Source: Planctomycetota bacterium (GTDB taxonomy: Bacteria; Planctomycetota; JAJSAM01; JAJVHW01). Taken from it: DNA of 64,000 nucleotides. The DNA is taken from positions 119,887-183,886 of the forward strand of contig JAIOPE010000037.1 of NCBI GenBank assembly GCA_021414065.1, in the 5' to 3' direction. Position numbers and translations under genes: made by a program. Shown here one piece after another: positions 53,090 through 61,697 of this stretch (the first letter of the stretch is position 1; each line of letters starts with the position of its first letter). The notes below the pieces were generated by a model that had not been told where the DNA came from, made no database searches, and saw only the letters and a list, made by a program, of their open reading frames with translations.

Positions 53090-54940
53090 TCAGGCCCTGG
53101 CCGGTACCGCCGCGCGAGCCGCCGCGACGGCGCGGGCGGCGAGTTCGAGGGTCGCCACTCGGCCAAGCGTTGCCGCGGGCGCGGCGCGGGTGGCGCGGGT
53201 GGTCTCGATGAGAGTGCGGAGAGCCTCCGGGTCGTAGAAGTCGCGGGTGAGCATCGACTCGGGTTGGAGGAGATCCGACAACTCCGGGAGGCGCCAGACG
53301 TCGCCGGCGCGCCAGACGGCCGGGGCGGCGGGCGCTGCGACGGGGACGCGGAGCGCCCGGCGGGCGACGCGCGCGGCGCGGCCGGCGAGTTCGGCGTAGT
53401 GAGCGCTGTGGCGATACGCATTCCACGGACGGATGGGCGTCGCGGGGGCGCCGTTCGCCAAGGGGAGCGCGGCGAGTTTCGGGTCGAGACGGACGAGAAT
53501 CTCGCGCGGAACACGACCGCCCCACCGGGTGGCGGGAGTCATCGACAGCGCGGCCTCAAGCGGGCCGCAGAGGGCGAACGGCGCGGCGTTGAAACGCATA
53601 CGGGCGATGAGACTCGCGATGCGACCGTGCCAGCGCTGCATGCGAACACGAATGTAGACGGCGTCCACTTTCGCGACGTCGGGGAGCCCCCCGAGATCGG
53701 CGACCGTGCGTTCGACGACGCCCTCGAAGTGGTCAGAAACCGTACCGTCGAAGCGCCCGCGCGAGATCCTGTCAACCCACGTCTCGTTCGCGAAGCGCGC
53801 AATGGCGACCTTCCGCGAGTCGAACCGCGAGCGCGACCACAGATGCGCGCCCAGTACGTCCCACCAGTAGCCGCGGCAAACCTCGCCGTAGGACCCGTTC
53901 ACCGCGAGATCGAAGGTCTTCGAGAGGTTCGTGTGCGCCAGCAACGTCGGCGCGTAGTCGAACACATTCGACTCGCCGTCGCCGAGCGCGCAGACGTCCT
54001 TGAAGTGGTTGAACTCGGGGAACGGGAAGTCGCGGCCGGGGACCTGGTTCCTGTGATCGAGACCGAACGCAGCGGCGATCCGATTCGCCGAGATCACGTT
54101 CGCGTCGTCGGGGACGCCGTTCACGACGGTGGAGAATGGCAACCCGCTGCGAAGCGCAGCGCCGACGAGGATGCGCGAGTCAAACCCGCCGGTCAGATCG
54201 AACACCGCTCGCGGGTGAGACGCGAGCAGCGACTCCACAGAGCCGACGAGCGCGTCACAGAGATCCTGTGGAGTTGCGGAGTGCGGGGCGCGACCCCAGC
54301 AGGCATCGCCGAGGGACCACCACCGACGGCGGGCGACGATCTGGCCGTCGCGCAGGCGGAGGACCGACGCGGCCGGGAGCTTCTCGACGCCCTTCCAAAG
54401 GGATCGCAACTCGAAGACGGAGTGCGCTGCGAGCAACTCGCGGACGGCGACCGGGTCCATCTCGGCGCCGGTGACGGCAGCGAGGACCAGCGCCGACGTC
54501 GAAACGAGGATGCACCCGGACATCGACGAGTGATACGCGTGCAGCGCGCCGGTGCGGTCCGTCAGCAGCGCAACGTCGCCCGTGCGGTCGGAACCCGCAG
54601 CGATCACGAAGTACCCGTCGAGTCCGCGCGCCGCAGCGGCGAGCGGCGCGCCGTCGTCCACCAGTGCCGTGGTCATGCGTCGCAGCACCGCGCCACCGGT
54701 TCCGCCGTCGCTGCAGATCCATGTACCGACGGCCAGACCCCACTCGGGGATACCCTCGTCGCGGACGAGTCCCGTGCCCGGAACGAGCCGCCGCGCGAAC
54801 TTCGCGACGCGGGACCCGGCGGCCTGCCCAGTGGACTCGGGCTTCACGCCGTGGATCGTCGAGAACGCAGCCAGGCCGCGCGCGTAGAGCTCGCGGACGA
54901 CTTCCGGGTCGCGTCCCTGGACGATGAGGAACTGGCCCAC
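53090..54940 (-). CDS. Asparagine synthase-like protein lacking the N-terminal catalytic Cys
   Basis: About 616 residues from GTG 54940, 2 nt after the glycosyltransferase stop, with GGGAG 10 nt upstream. The N-terminal region is shaped like a class II glutamine amidotransferase domain but begins VGQFLIVQ, with no Cys2, so it cannot use glutamine in the usual way. The C-terminal half is an AsnB-type ATP-pyrophosphatase with the loop FDLTGGFDSRIL (SGGxDS variant). It is part of the EPS-type cluster with XrtA amidotransferase and GT4. Probably an amide-forming or adenylating modifier of a polysaccharide or peptide; substrate unknown. Confidence 0.7.
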   Translation of the reverse strand: MGQFLIVQGRDPEVVRELYARGLAAFSTIHGVKPESTGQAAGSRVAKFARRLVPGTGLVRDEGIPEWGLAVGTWICSDGGTGGAVLRRMTTALVDDGAPLAAAARGLDGYFVIAAGSDRTGDVALLTDRTGALHAYHSSMSGCILVSTSALVLAAVTGAEMDPVAVRELLAAHSVFELRSLWKGVEKLPAASVLRLRDGQIVARRRWWSLGDACWGRAPHSATPQDLCDALVGSVESLLASHPRAVFDLTGGFDSRILVGAALRSGLPFSTVVNGVPDDANVISANRIAAAFGLDHRNQVPGRDFPFPEFNHFKDVCALGDGESNVFDYAPTLLAHTNLSKTFDLAVNGSYGEVCRGYWWDVLGAHLWSRSRFDSRKVAIARFANETWVDRISRGRFDGTVSDHFEGVVERTVADLGGLPDVAKVDAVYIRVRMQRWHGRIASLIARMRFNAAPFALCGPLEAALSMTPATRWGGRVPREILVRLDPKLAALPLANGAPATPIRPWNAYRHSAHYAELAGRAARVARRALRVPVAAPAAPAVWRAGDVWRLPELSDLLQPESMLTRDFYDPEALRTLIETTRATRAAPAATLGRVATLELAARAVAAARAAVPARA

Positions 54941-54942
54941 GG

Positions 54943-56097
54943 TTACCGAGCTCCCACGGCGGTGCGCGTCCGACGCGCGATCGCTTCGGCGTAGGCGCCC
55001 TCGAGCGCCCGGGCCGTGTCGCCCCACGTGCGGGAGAGTCCGCGGCGGGACACGGCGGTCGCATCGAATGGAGCCGCGAGCGCGGCTTCGATCCTCGCCG
55101 TCAACGCCGCTGCGTCGCACGGTGGGACGAGGAACCCGGTGGCTCCGTCGTCAACGATCTCACTCGTACCGCCAACGTCCGTCGCCACGGCCGCGAGGCC
55201 GCAGGCCTGCGCCTCGAGGACTGCGTTCGGACGCCCTTCGGAGTGCGACGGATGGACGAAGAGGTCGGCCGCACGCATGAAGTCGGCGACGCGATCGTGC
55301 GGCTGTATCCCCGGCCAAATCACGCGATCGGCGACGCCGTGGCGCGCCGCAGCAGCGCGCAGCGCGACGTCCTCAGGTCCCGCTCCGACGAGCACCAGCC
55401 GCAGGTCCGCGTGTGCCTTCGCGAGACACGCGAACGCGTCGATCGCCTCCGCGTATCCCTTCGCTGGCAGGAAGTGCCCCACCCCGAGGAGCAAGCGCCC
55501 ATCGGCCGGCAGGCCGAGCGCAGCGCGGGCCGCCGCAGCGTCGCCGGGGTGGAATACCTTCGTGTCGATCCCGTTCTCGACGACGTGGATGCGGTCGGCG
55601 GTCACACCGAGCGAGTGCGCGAGTGCCCCGAGCGTCCGTGACACCGGGAGCACGACGTCGGCCGCCAGGAGCGCCGCGCTCATGCGCGCCCGACGCACCG
55701 GAGACTTCGCGAGGATCTGCTCGGTGCCGCGCAGCACGATCGCCGACGCGCATCCGAGTTCTCGCGCGACGACCACCGCGGCCTCGCCGTCGGGGTACCC
55801 GAATTGCGCCTCGACGATGTCCGGCCGCGCCGACGCCACTTCATCGCGGACACAGCGCGCGAGCAAGCGCCCGTCGAACCGTTTGCCGATCCCGGGAACG
55901 TACAGGAACCTCGCGCGCCGCACCTTCACCGGCTCGTCGGCATCCTCGGGGAGGCCCTGCATCCACGGCACTGCGTGGACAACCGTGACGTCGAGCCGCT
56001 TCGCCAGTGCGTGCGCGCGCTCGACGACGAACGGCGCCTTCCAATCGCCCTCGCGGAGCGGCCAGTGATGCGAGAGCAGGCAGACCCGAAGACTCAC
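54943..56097 (-). CDS. GT4-family glycosyltransferase
   Basis: 384 residues from GTG 56097, overlapping the amidotransferase stop (GTGA); the longer track ORF starts inside that gene. GT-B fold: N-terminal acceptor domain (VCLLSHHWPLREGDWKAPFV; GYPDGEAAVVVARELG) and C-terminal nucleotide-sugar domain (LLLGVGHFLPAKGYAEAIDA; LFVHPSHSEGRPNAVLEAQA, the E-x7-E region). Transfers a sugar from an activated donor, probably in exopolysaccharide assembly at the inner membrane. Donor and acceptor unknown. Confidence 0.88.
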   Translation of the reverse strand: MSLRVCLLSHHWPLREGDWKAPFVVERAHALAKRLDVTVVHAVPWMQGLPEDADEPVKVRRARFLYVPGIGKRFDGRLLARCVRDEVASARPDIVEAQFGYPDGEAAVVVARELGCASAIVLRGTEQILAKSPVRRARMSAALLAADVVLPVSRTLGALAHSLGVTADRIHVVENGIDTKVFHPGDAAAARAALGLPADGRLLLGVGHFLPAKGYAEAIDAFACLAKAHADLRLVLVGAGPEDVALRAAAARHGVADRVIWPGIQPHDRVADFMRAADLFVHPSHSEGRPNAVLEAQACGLAAVATDVGGTSEIVDDGATGFLVPPCDAAALTARIEAALAAPFDATAVSRRGLSRTWGDTARALEGAYAEAIARRTRTAVGAR

Positions 56098-58022
56098 CGC
56101 ACCGGCTCCGGAGTCGGACGCGGCGCCGCGTGCTCCACGAGGTGCTGCTGCGCGAAGCCCTCGAACGACATCAGCAGCCAGAGCAGGTCCGACGCGTCGC
56201 GCGTGCCGGCCTGGTGCTCGTCCCAGAGCGAGCGCACGGTGCGCATCTCGAACCAGTCGCTCAGCCGCGCGTCCTTCGAGAAGAGGAGCGACTCTGCGTA
56301 CTCGCGCAGATCGGCACGCAGCCACTCGCGGACCGGGACGGCGAAGCCCTGCTTCTTCCGCCAGAGGATGTCGTGCGGCAGGCGCGGCTCCATCGCCTTC
56401 TTGAAGATCCACTTGCCCTCGCCCCCGTGGAGTTTCAGGTCCGACGGGATCTTCGCCGCGAGTTCGAGCAGCACGTGATCGAGGAGCGGCACGCGCACCT
56501 CGAGCGAGCACGCCATCGCGGCGCGGTCGGCCTTGACGAGGATGTCCTCGGGGAGATACGTGCGGTAGTCGCAGGACTGCGCGCGGGAGACGGCGTCGGT
56601 GGTGCCCGCCGTGCGAAACGCCTCGGAGATCAGGTCGGCCGGGTCGTGGCCGCCCGCGTCATCGATCGTCTCCTGTCGCAGCAGCGACGCGCGGTCGAAG
56701 CCTGCCATCGAACCGACGGATCGGTACCACGAGCGCGACGGATCGCGCTCCGCCAGGTTGAGGAGCGTCGTCTTCGCGCGGAGCGGGCGCGGCAACCAGT
56801 CGGCCTTCGGATAGATGCGGCCGAGGGCGCCGCACAGCACAGCGCGCAGGCCGGCCGGAAGCATGCGGCGCACGCGATCTTCGGCCGCCTCGAACTTGTA
56901 GCGGCGGTAGCCGGCGAACGTCTCGTCGCCGCCGTCGCCCGAGAGCGCCACGGTGACGTGCTCACGCGCCATTTTCGAAACGTAGTACGTCGGCACCGAC
57001 GACGAGTCGCCGAACGGCTCGTCGTAGTGCCATGCGAGCTTCCTCACGACGTCGAGAGCCTGCGGTTCGACGAGGAACTCGCGGAGGTCCACGCCGACGT
57101 GCTTCGCCACTGTGCGGGCGTACTGCCGCTCGTCGTACGCGCCCTCGCTGAACCCGATCGAGCACGCAACCACGGGATGCGCCGACGCCTCGGCCATGTA
57201 CGAGATCACGGTGGACGAGTCCACGCCGCCCGAGAGGAACCCGCCGACGGGAACGTCCGCCACCATCTGGATCTTCACGGCCTCAGCGATCGCGTCGCGG
57301 AGTCGCTCGCACCAGGTCTCGACCGACACGTCCGGTTCCGGCTCGAACTTCAGGTCCCAGTAGCGGCGTTCCGTCGCGCGCCCGTCGGACTCGACCACGA
57401 GCGTGTGCGCCGGCGGCAGCTTCCGCATCCCCGGGTAAATCGTCCGCGGCGACGGCACGTAGCGGAACGCCAGATAGTCGAGGAGCGCGGAGGAATCCAC
57501 GCGGCGTGGCGTCGAGCCCTCGGCGAGGACGGCCTTCGCCTCGGAACCGAAGACGAGGCGCCGGTGATCGAGCGCGTAGTAGAGCGGCTTCACGCCGAGG
57601 CGGTCGCGTGCGAGCAGCATCCGGCGGCGCTTGTGGTCCGCGATCGCGAACGCGAACTCGCCGCGCAGGTGTTCCGCGACGCGGTCGCCTTCCTCCTCGT
57701 AGAGGTGAACGATCACCTCGGTGTCGGACCGCGTGCGGAAGACGTGGCCCTTCGCGAGAAGGCGTTCGCGGAGGGACTCGAAGTTGTAGATCTCGCCGTT
57801 GAACGTGACCTCGATCGAGCCGTCTTCGTTGCCCATCGGCTGACGGCCGCCCGACAGGTCGATGATCGCAAGACGCCGGTGCGCGAGGCCGATCGGTCCG
57901 CGCACGGAGTAGCCGTCGCCGTCGGGACCGCGGTGGAACAGCGTGTCGGCCATGCGGCGGAGCGTGGGCTCGTCGGGCGGCGGCCCCTCGCCGAAGCGGA
58001 ACAGCCCCGCGATGCCGCACAT
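56094..58022 (-). CDS. XrtA/PEP-CTERM system amidotransferase (asparagine synthase type)
   Basis: 642 residues. Starts MCGIAGLF with the catalytic Cys2 of the glutaminase domain (about 1-215; LAHRRLAIIDLSGGRQPMGN, FNGEIYNF, RSDTEVIVHLYEE), then the ATP-pyrophosphatase domain (VGGFLSGGVDSSTVISYMA; SGDGGDETFAGYRRY). Overall it matches the amidotransferase subgroup linked to exosortase A/EPS loci better than plain AsnB. AGGGG lies 7 nt before the ATG. First gene of the amidotransferase-GT4-AsnB-like operon. No exosortase is in the window; a PEP-CTERM protein is at 3.7-4.3 kb. Confidence 0.85.
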   Translation of the reverse strand: MCGIAGLFRFGEGPPPDEPTLRRMADTLFHRGPDGDGYSVRGPIGLAHRRLAIIDLSGGRQPMGNEDGSIEVTFNGEIYNFESLRERLLAKGHVFRTRSDTEVIVHLYEEEGDRVAEHLRGEFAFAIADHKRRRMLLARDRLGVKPLYYALDHRRLVFGSEAKAVLAEGSTPRRVDSSALLDYLAFRYVPSPRTIYPGMRKLPPAHTLVVESDGRATERRYWDLKFEPEPDVSVETWCERLRDAIAEAVKIQMVADVPVGGFLSGGVDSSTVISYMAEASAHPVVACSIGFSEGAYDERQYARTVAKHVGVDLREFLVEPQALDVVRKLAWHYDEPFGDSSSVPTYYVSKMAREHVTVALSGDGGDETFAGYRRYKFEAAEDRVRRMLPAGLRAVLCGALGRIYPKADWLPRPLRAKTTLLNLAERDPSRSWYRSVGSMAGFDRASLLRQETIDDAGGHDPADLISEAFRTAGTTDAVSRAQSCDYRTYLPEDILVKADRAAMACSLEVRVPLLDHVLLELAAKIPSDLKLHGGEGKWIFKKAMEPRLPHDILWRKKQGFAVPVREWLRADLREYAESLLFSKDARLSDWFEMRTVRSLWDEHQAGTRDASDLLWLLMSFEGFAQQHLVEHAAPRPTPEPVR

Positions 58023-58199
58023 CAGCGCACCCCTGCGGAGCGCGCCGTTCGGGCGACGGCGGCGCGGGGCCGCGGGCGCGTCGTGATGGTCGGGTCGGTC
58101 ACGGGAATCCGGTCACCTCTGGCCCCAAGGGTACGGTCCGGGCCACCTCCTGGATCGGCGCGGAGGCGGTTCCGGCTGAACCACCGCCTGCAAACGAGA

Positions 58200-58227
58200 G
58201 AGCCCGGCGGCCGAGGCCACCGGGCTC
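58200..58227 (-). terminator. Intrinsic terminator after the thioredoxin-like selenoprotein gene
   Basis: GAGCCCGG and CCGGGCTC form the outer stem, continuing inward through GGCC-type pairs, followed on the minus strand by TCTCGTTTGC, 26 nt after the stop. Confidence 0.6.
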
Positions 58228-58252
58228 CAGGAGTCATGGGGTCGAACCTGTA

Positions 58253-59197
58253 CTACTTCGCCGGCGCCGCGGCGGCCTTGGCCTTCGCGACGAGTTCCTG
58301 TACGCGAGCTTCGAGATCGGTGCCCTTCAGCACCGGCGCGAGCTTGTCGAGGAGCTTCTTCGCCCCGGGAACGTCGGCCGAGTCGAGCTTCGCCGCCGCC
58401 TCGTCGAGATCCTTCGTCGCCGCCTCGATGAGCACGGCCAGGACCTTGTCGGTGCGCGCCTTGATCGACGTGGCGTCCTTGCCCATCGCCTTGACGAGCT
58501 TGTTGAAGTCGGCGAGCGACTTCGCCGCGCCGGCCTTCTCCAGGCCGTCCGTGATCTTCTTCGCCTCGCCGTCGAACTTCTTGATGACGGAGCGCGAGAT
58601 GCTCGGGCCGAACTTCGTGTTCAGCGTGGCCTTATGCACGGTGACGGCCTCGATGAGGCCCTTCGCCGACTGGCCGCCGGAGAACCGCTGCATCTCCGCT
58701 TCGTCGTGCGGATCGACGATGCAGGTGAAGGGGATCTTGCCGGTGTTGTTGTACGAGCCGGCCTTCGACGAGTTGAGCTTGAGCATCTCGTCCTTCGTCA
58801 GGCTCGGGTACTCCAGCATCCGCTTGACGGGCTTGCCGTCCTCGTCCTTGGTGTCGAACTCAGCGGCTTTCGGATCGTTCTTCGAGATGCCTTCGTCGAG
58901 GCGTCCGAGCGCGATCACGTCCACGCCGTTGTCGTTCATGAACTCGATGTACTTGTCGTTTTGCAGCACAGAACTGTGCATGCCCCAGCAAGGCCCTCAA
59001 TAGAAGCCGTGCGAGTGCACCACGATCGGGACGTTGAGATCCTTGGCCTCGGCGACCGCGGCCTCCCACGTCTTGGCGAACACCGCGGTGGGCTTCGGCT
59101 CGGGCTTCCCGCCCGCCGCCGCCGTCGTCTCGACGGCCACCGTCGCGAACGCCGCCACAACTGCGGCAGCCGTCGCGATCAGAAACGAACGCATCAT
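58253..59197 (-). CDS. Exported thioredoxin-like protein, probable selenoprotein (UGPC redox motif read through UGA)
   Basis: The track gives two ORFs in one frame, ending at 58997 and starting at 58981, split only by TGA (58997-58999). Reading through gives about 314 residues: a signal peptide (SFLIATAAAVVAAFATVAV), then IVVHSHGFY-U-GPCWGMHSSV, so the UGA falls exactly on the first Cys of the thioredoxin CGPC motif (residue 67). The downstream part fits the fold (YIEFMNDNGVDVIALGRLDE; IPFTCIVDPHD with a candidate cis-Pro), then a helical C-terminal region of about 150 residues. GGAGG precedes the start. A hairpin follows the UGA. A nonsense mutation is the alternative. Predicted periplasmic thiol/selenol oxidoreductase. 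Confidence 0.75.
58963..58983 (-). promoter_or_regulatory. Candidate bacterial SECIS hairpin
   Basis: Downstream of the UGA the transcript folds as GCA-U-GCACA-GUUC-UGUGC-UGC: eight base pairs, one bulged U and a 4-nt loop starting with G. The loop lies 22 nt after the UGA, within the spacing used by bacterial SECIS elements read by SelB. Confidence 0.55.
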
Positions 59198-59380
59198 GAG
59201 CACCTCCTGGGTCAAGTCAGCCGTGGATGATAGCCCGGCACCGCCCCATCGGACGGAGGGAGAACCGCGCGGGTTCCCTTCGGGAGTCGTATCGCGCACG
59301 ATACAGCTCCACACCGACGGCCTCCGCGGACACGGACGATGTTGCGTGCTGTCTCCGCGGCTCCGCCTGACGATGCACGC

Positions 59381-60604
59381 ATGCTTCGGCGCCACGTCCC
59401 GGTCCTCGCGTTGGCGGTGCTCACGGTTGCGGCCCCAGTGATCGCGGTCACCGCGAGGGCGGGCGACGCACCCCGTGTCGTCACGGTGCGGAACATCGCC
59501 GAGCTCCGCGCGGCGGTCGCCGCAGCGAAGCCGGGCACGCGCATCGAGCTCGCGCCGGGGACCTACGAGGGAAGCGTCTACGCGACCGACCTCCATGGGA
59601 CGGCGGCCGCTCCGATCGTGATCGCGGGCGCCGACGCGAAGGACCCGCCTCTGATCCGCGGCGGCGGGAACGGCCTGCAGTTGGTGGACCCGGCGTACGT
59701 GGAGTTGCGCGACCTCGCGTTCGCCGGTCAGACCGGCAACGGGATCGCGATCGACGACGGCGGAACGTTCGACACGCCCGCGCACCACATCACGCTGCTC
59801 CGCGTGTCGGTGAAGGACGTCGGCTCCGTCACCGTGGGCAACGCCATCAAGCTCTCGGGCGTTGACGACTTCGTCGTGTCGGACTGCACCGCCGAGCGCT
59901 GGGGTGTCGGCGGATGCGGCGTGGACATGGTCGGGTGCCGCCGCGGCACGATCGACCGGTGCACGTTCCGTCACAGTCCGGACGCCGCGACGCAGGTCGG
60001 CGTGCAGGCGAAGGGCGGCAGCCGCGACGTCACGATCCGCCGTTGCCGATTCGACGAGGTGGGCGACCGCGGGGTGAACATCGGCGGGAACACGGGTCCG
60101 CCGTACTTCCGTCCGCAGCTCGCGAACTGGGTCGGCCCGAAGTTCGAGGCGAAGGACATTCGCGTCGAGGGCAACACGTTCATCGGTTCGAAGTCCCCGA
60201 TCGTGTTCGCCGGGACCGACGGCGCGATCGTCCGGTGGAACACCTTCTACGTGCCGTCGGTGTGGGTCGTCCGCATCCTCCAGGAGACACGCGAACCCGG
60301 CTTCGTCGCATGCCGCAACGGCGCGTTCACCGACAACATCGTGGCGTTCCGCTCGGACCGCTGGCGCGAGGGCGGCGTGAACGTGGGCCCCGGCACCGAG
60401 CCCGCGTCGTTCGAGTTCGCGCGCAACGTGTGGTTCTGCACCGACGCTCCGTCGCGCACCCGCGAACTCGTGCGGACGCCCGCCCCTGAGTCCGACGGCG
60501 TCTACGGCAAGGACCCGAAGTTCACTGCACCCGAGAAGGGCGACTTCACCCTGCGCTCCAGCAGCCCCGCCGCGAAGGCCGGCGCCGGCGCCTTCCGCGA
60601 GTGA
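59381..60604 (+). CDS. Exported right-handed beta-helix protein
   Basis: About 407 residues from ATG 59381 (59339 is also possible), with a signal peptide (VPVLALAVLTVAAPVIAVTARA). The opening VRNIAELRAAVAAAKPGTRI followed by ELAPGTYEG is the classic start of pectate-lyase-like parallel beta-helix domains, and Cys-containing turns follow (VVSDCTAERWG, IDRCTFRHS, IRRCRFDEVG). It may be a polysaccharide lyase or a carbohydrate-binding surface protein. Divergent from the selenoprotein gene. Confidence 0.75.
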   Translation: MLRRHVPVLALAVLTVAAPVIAVTARAGDAPRVVTVRNIAELRAAVAAAKPGTRIELAPGTYEGSVYATDLHGTAAAPIVIAGADAKDPPLIRGGGNGLQLVDPAYVELRDLAFAGQTGNGIAIDDGGTFDTPAHHITLLRVSVKDVGSVTVGNAIKLSGVDDFVVSDCTAERWGVGGCGVDMVGCRRGTIDRCTFRHSPDAATQVGVQAKGGSRDVTIRRCRFDEVGDRGVNIGGNTGPPYFRPQLANWVGPKFEAKDIRVEGNTFIGSKSPIVFAGTDGAIVRWNTFYVPSVWVVRILQETREPGFVACRNGAFTDNIVAFRSDRWREGGVNVGPGTEPASFEFARNVWFCTDAPSRTRELVRTPAPESDGVYGKDPKFTAPEKGDFTLRSSSPAAKAGAGAFRE

Positions 60605-60619
60605 GGCCCGGCCGTCCGA

Positions 60620-60673
60620 CCGGGGCGGTGGACTGCGTCGAGCGCGAGGGCGTCCGTCGTGTCACCGCCCCGG
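60620..60673. terminator. Terminator-like stem between convergent genes
   Basis: CCGGGGCGGTG and CACCGCCCCGG pair perfectly over 11 bp around a 32-nt loop, between the beta-helix gene and cydB, followed on the plus strand by CGCGTTTGTG. Confidence 0.4.
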
Positions 60674-60713
60674 CGCGTTTGTGAGTTCGTGGGGACTGTC
60701 GCCGCTTCAGATG

Positions 60714-61697
60714 TCACGCCTTCGGCATCGACTTGAACAGTCGGAAGAGGAACGCAAGCGACGGCAGGAGGACGACCGCCCCTGCGGCCGTCGCCCAGAG
60801 CAGCGCGCGCAGCACGCGGTCCGGAGCGTGGTCTGCCGTGGACGCGATCGGCGGCAGCAGGTACGGATGCTGCGCGATGCCCCAGGCGGCTGTGATCGAG
60901 CCGACAGCGACGGCGGCGGCGCCGGCCGCGAGGGTGAACCTGCGGCGCCAGAGTGCGACGATGGACGTCGCAGCGCCGGCAGCCGAGACGAGCGCGATCG
61001 GCCACGCCCGATCGCGGAAGCCCGGCCAGATCGGCGACTCGCCGGCGCTCATCGCAACGACGCCGGCCACCGCCAGCACACCCGCAACGATCCCCGCGGC
61101 GAGCGCACGTCGTCGCCACGCGCCGACGAGATCCTCGGAGTGGTGCGTCGCGCCCTCCCGCGTCAGGTAGACCGCGGCGAGATACGCGCACGCGGTCGCG
61201 GCCAGGAGTGCGCCGATCACGGGCAGCGGCTTCGCGAAGTCGAGCGTCGCGCCGGACGCCGCGGAGCGTGCGCCGCCACCGATCGCTCCGGCGGCCGCGC
61301 CGAAGCAGAGCGGCGTCGCAAACGACGCGAGACCGAATGCGGCGCTCCAACGGTGGCCGTCGCGCGTGGCCTCGGGGCCGTACGCGCGGAACACGAACGC
61401 GGCGCCGCGGAAGACGATGCCTGCGAGCGCAATCAGGAGCGGAACCCAGAGCGCCGTCGCAAGCGCCGCGAACCCGGCGGGGAACGCGGAGAACGTCAGC
61501 ACGATCGCGAAGATGAGCCACACGTGGTTGGCTTCCCACACGGGGCCGATCGCACCGTAGAGCGACGCCCGCTCCGACGGTTTCAGCCGCATCCACGTCA
61601 CGGCGTCCCAGATTCCCGCGCCGAAGTCGGCGCCGCCGAGCACCGCGTACAGCGTGATCGCGGCCCAGAGCGCCGCGTAGGCGATGTCAGGCGCCAC
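60714..61697 (-). CDS. cydB: Cytochrome bd ubiquinol oxidase subunit II
   Basis: 327 residues, multi-pass inner-membrane subunit of the high-oxygen-affinity terminal oxidase. Typical start region (YAALWAAITLYAVLGGADFG; AGIWDAVTW) and IGPVWEANHVWLIFAIVLTF. The GTG start overlaps the cydA end by 11 nt. No CydX-like small ORF was recognised downstream. Confidence 0.92.
   Translation of the reverse strand: MAPDIAYAALWAAITLYAVLGGADFGAGIWDAVTWMRLKPSERASLYGAIGPVWEANHVWLIFAIVLTFSAFPAGFAALATALWVPLLIALAGIVFRGAAFVFRAYGPEATRDGHRWSAAFGLASFATPLCFGAAAGAIGGGARSAASGATLDFAKPLPVIGALLAATACAYLAAVYLTREGATHHSEDLVGAWRRRALAAGIVAGVLAVAGVVAMSAGESPIWPGFRDRAWPIALVSAAGAATSIVALWRRRFTLAAGAAAVAVGSITAAWGIAQHPYLLPPIASTADHAPDRVLRALLWATAAGAVVLLPSLAFLFRLFKSMPKA

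Noticed and set aside
56007-59003. 998-residue plus-strand ORF
   Set aside because: Antisense to the amidotransferase and selenoprotein genes; repetitive Arg/Val/Glu composition with no motif.
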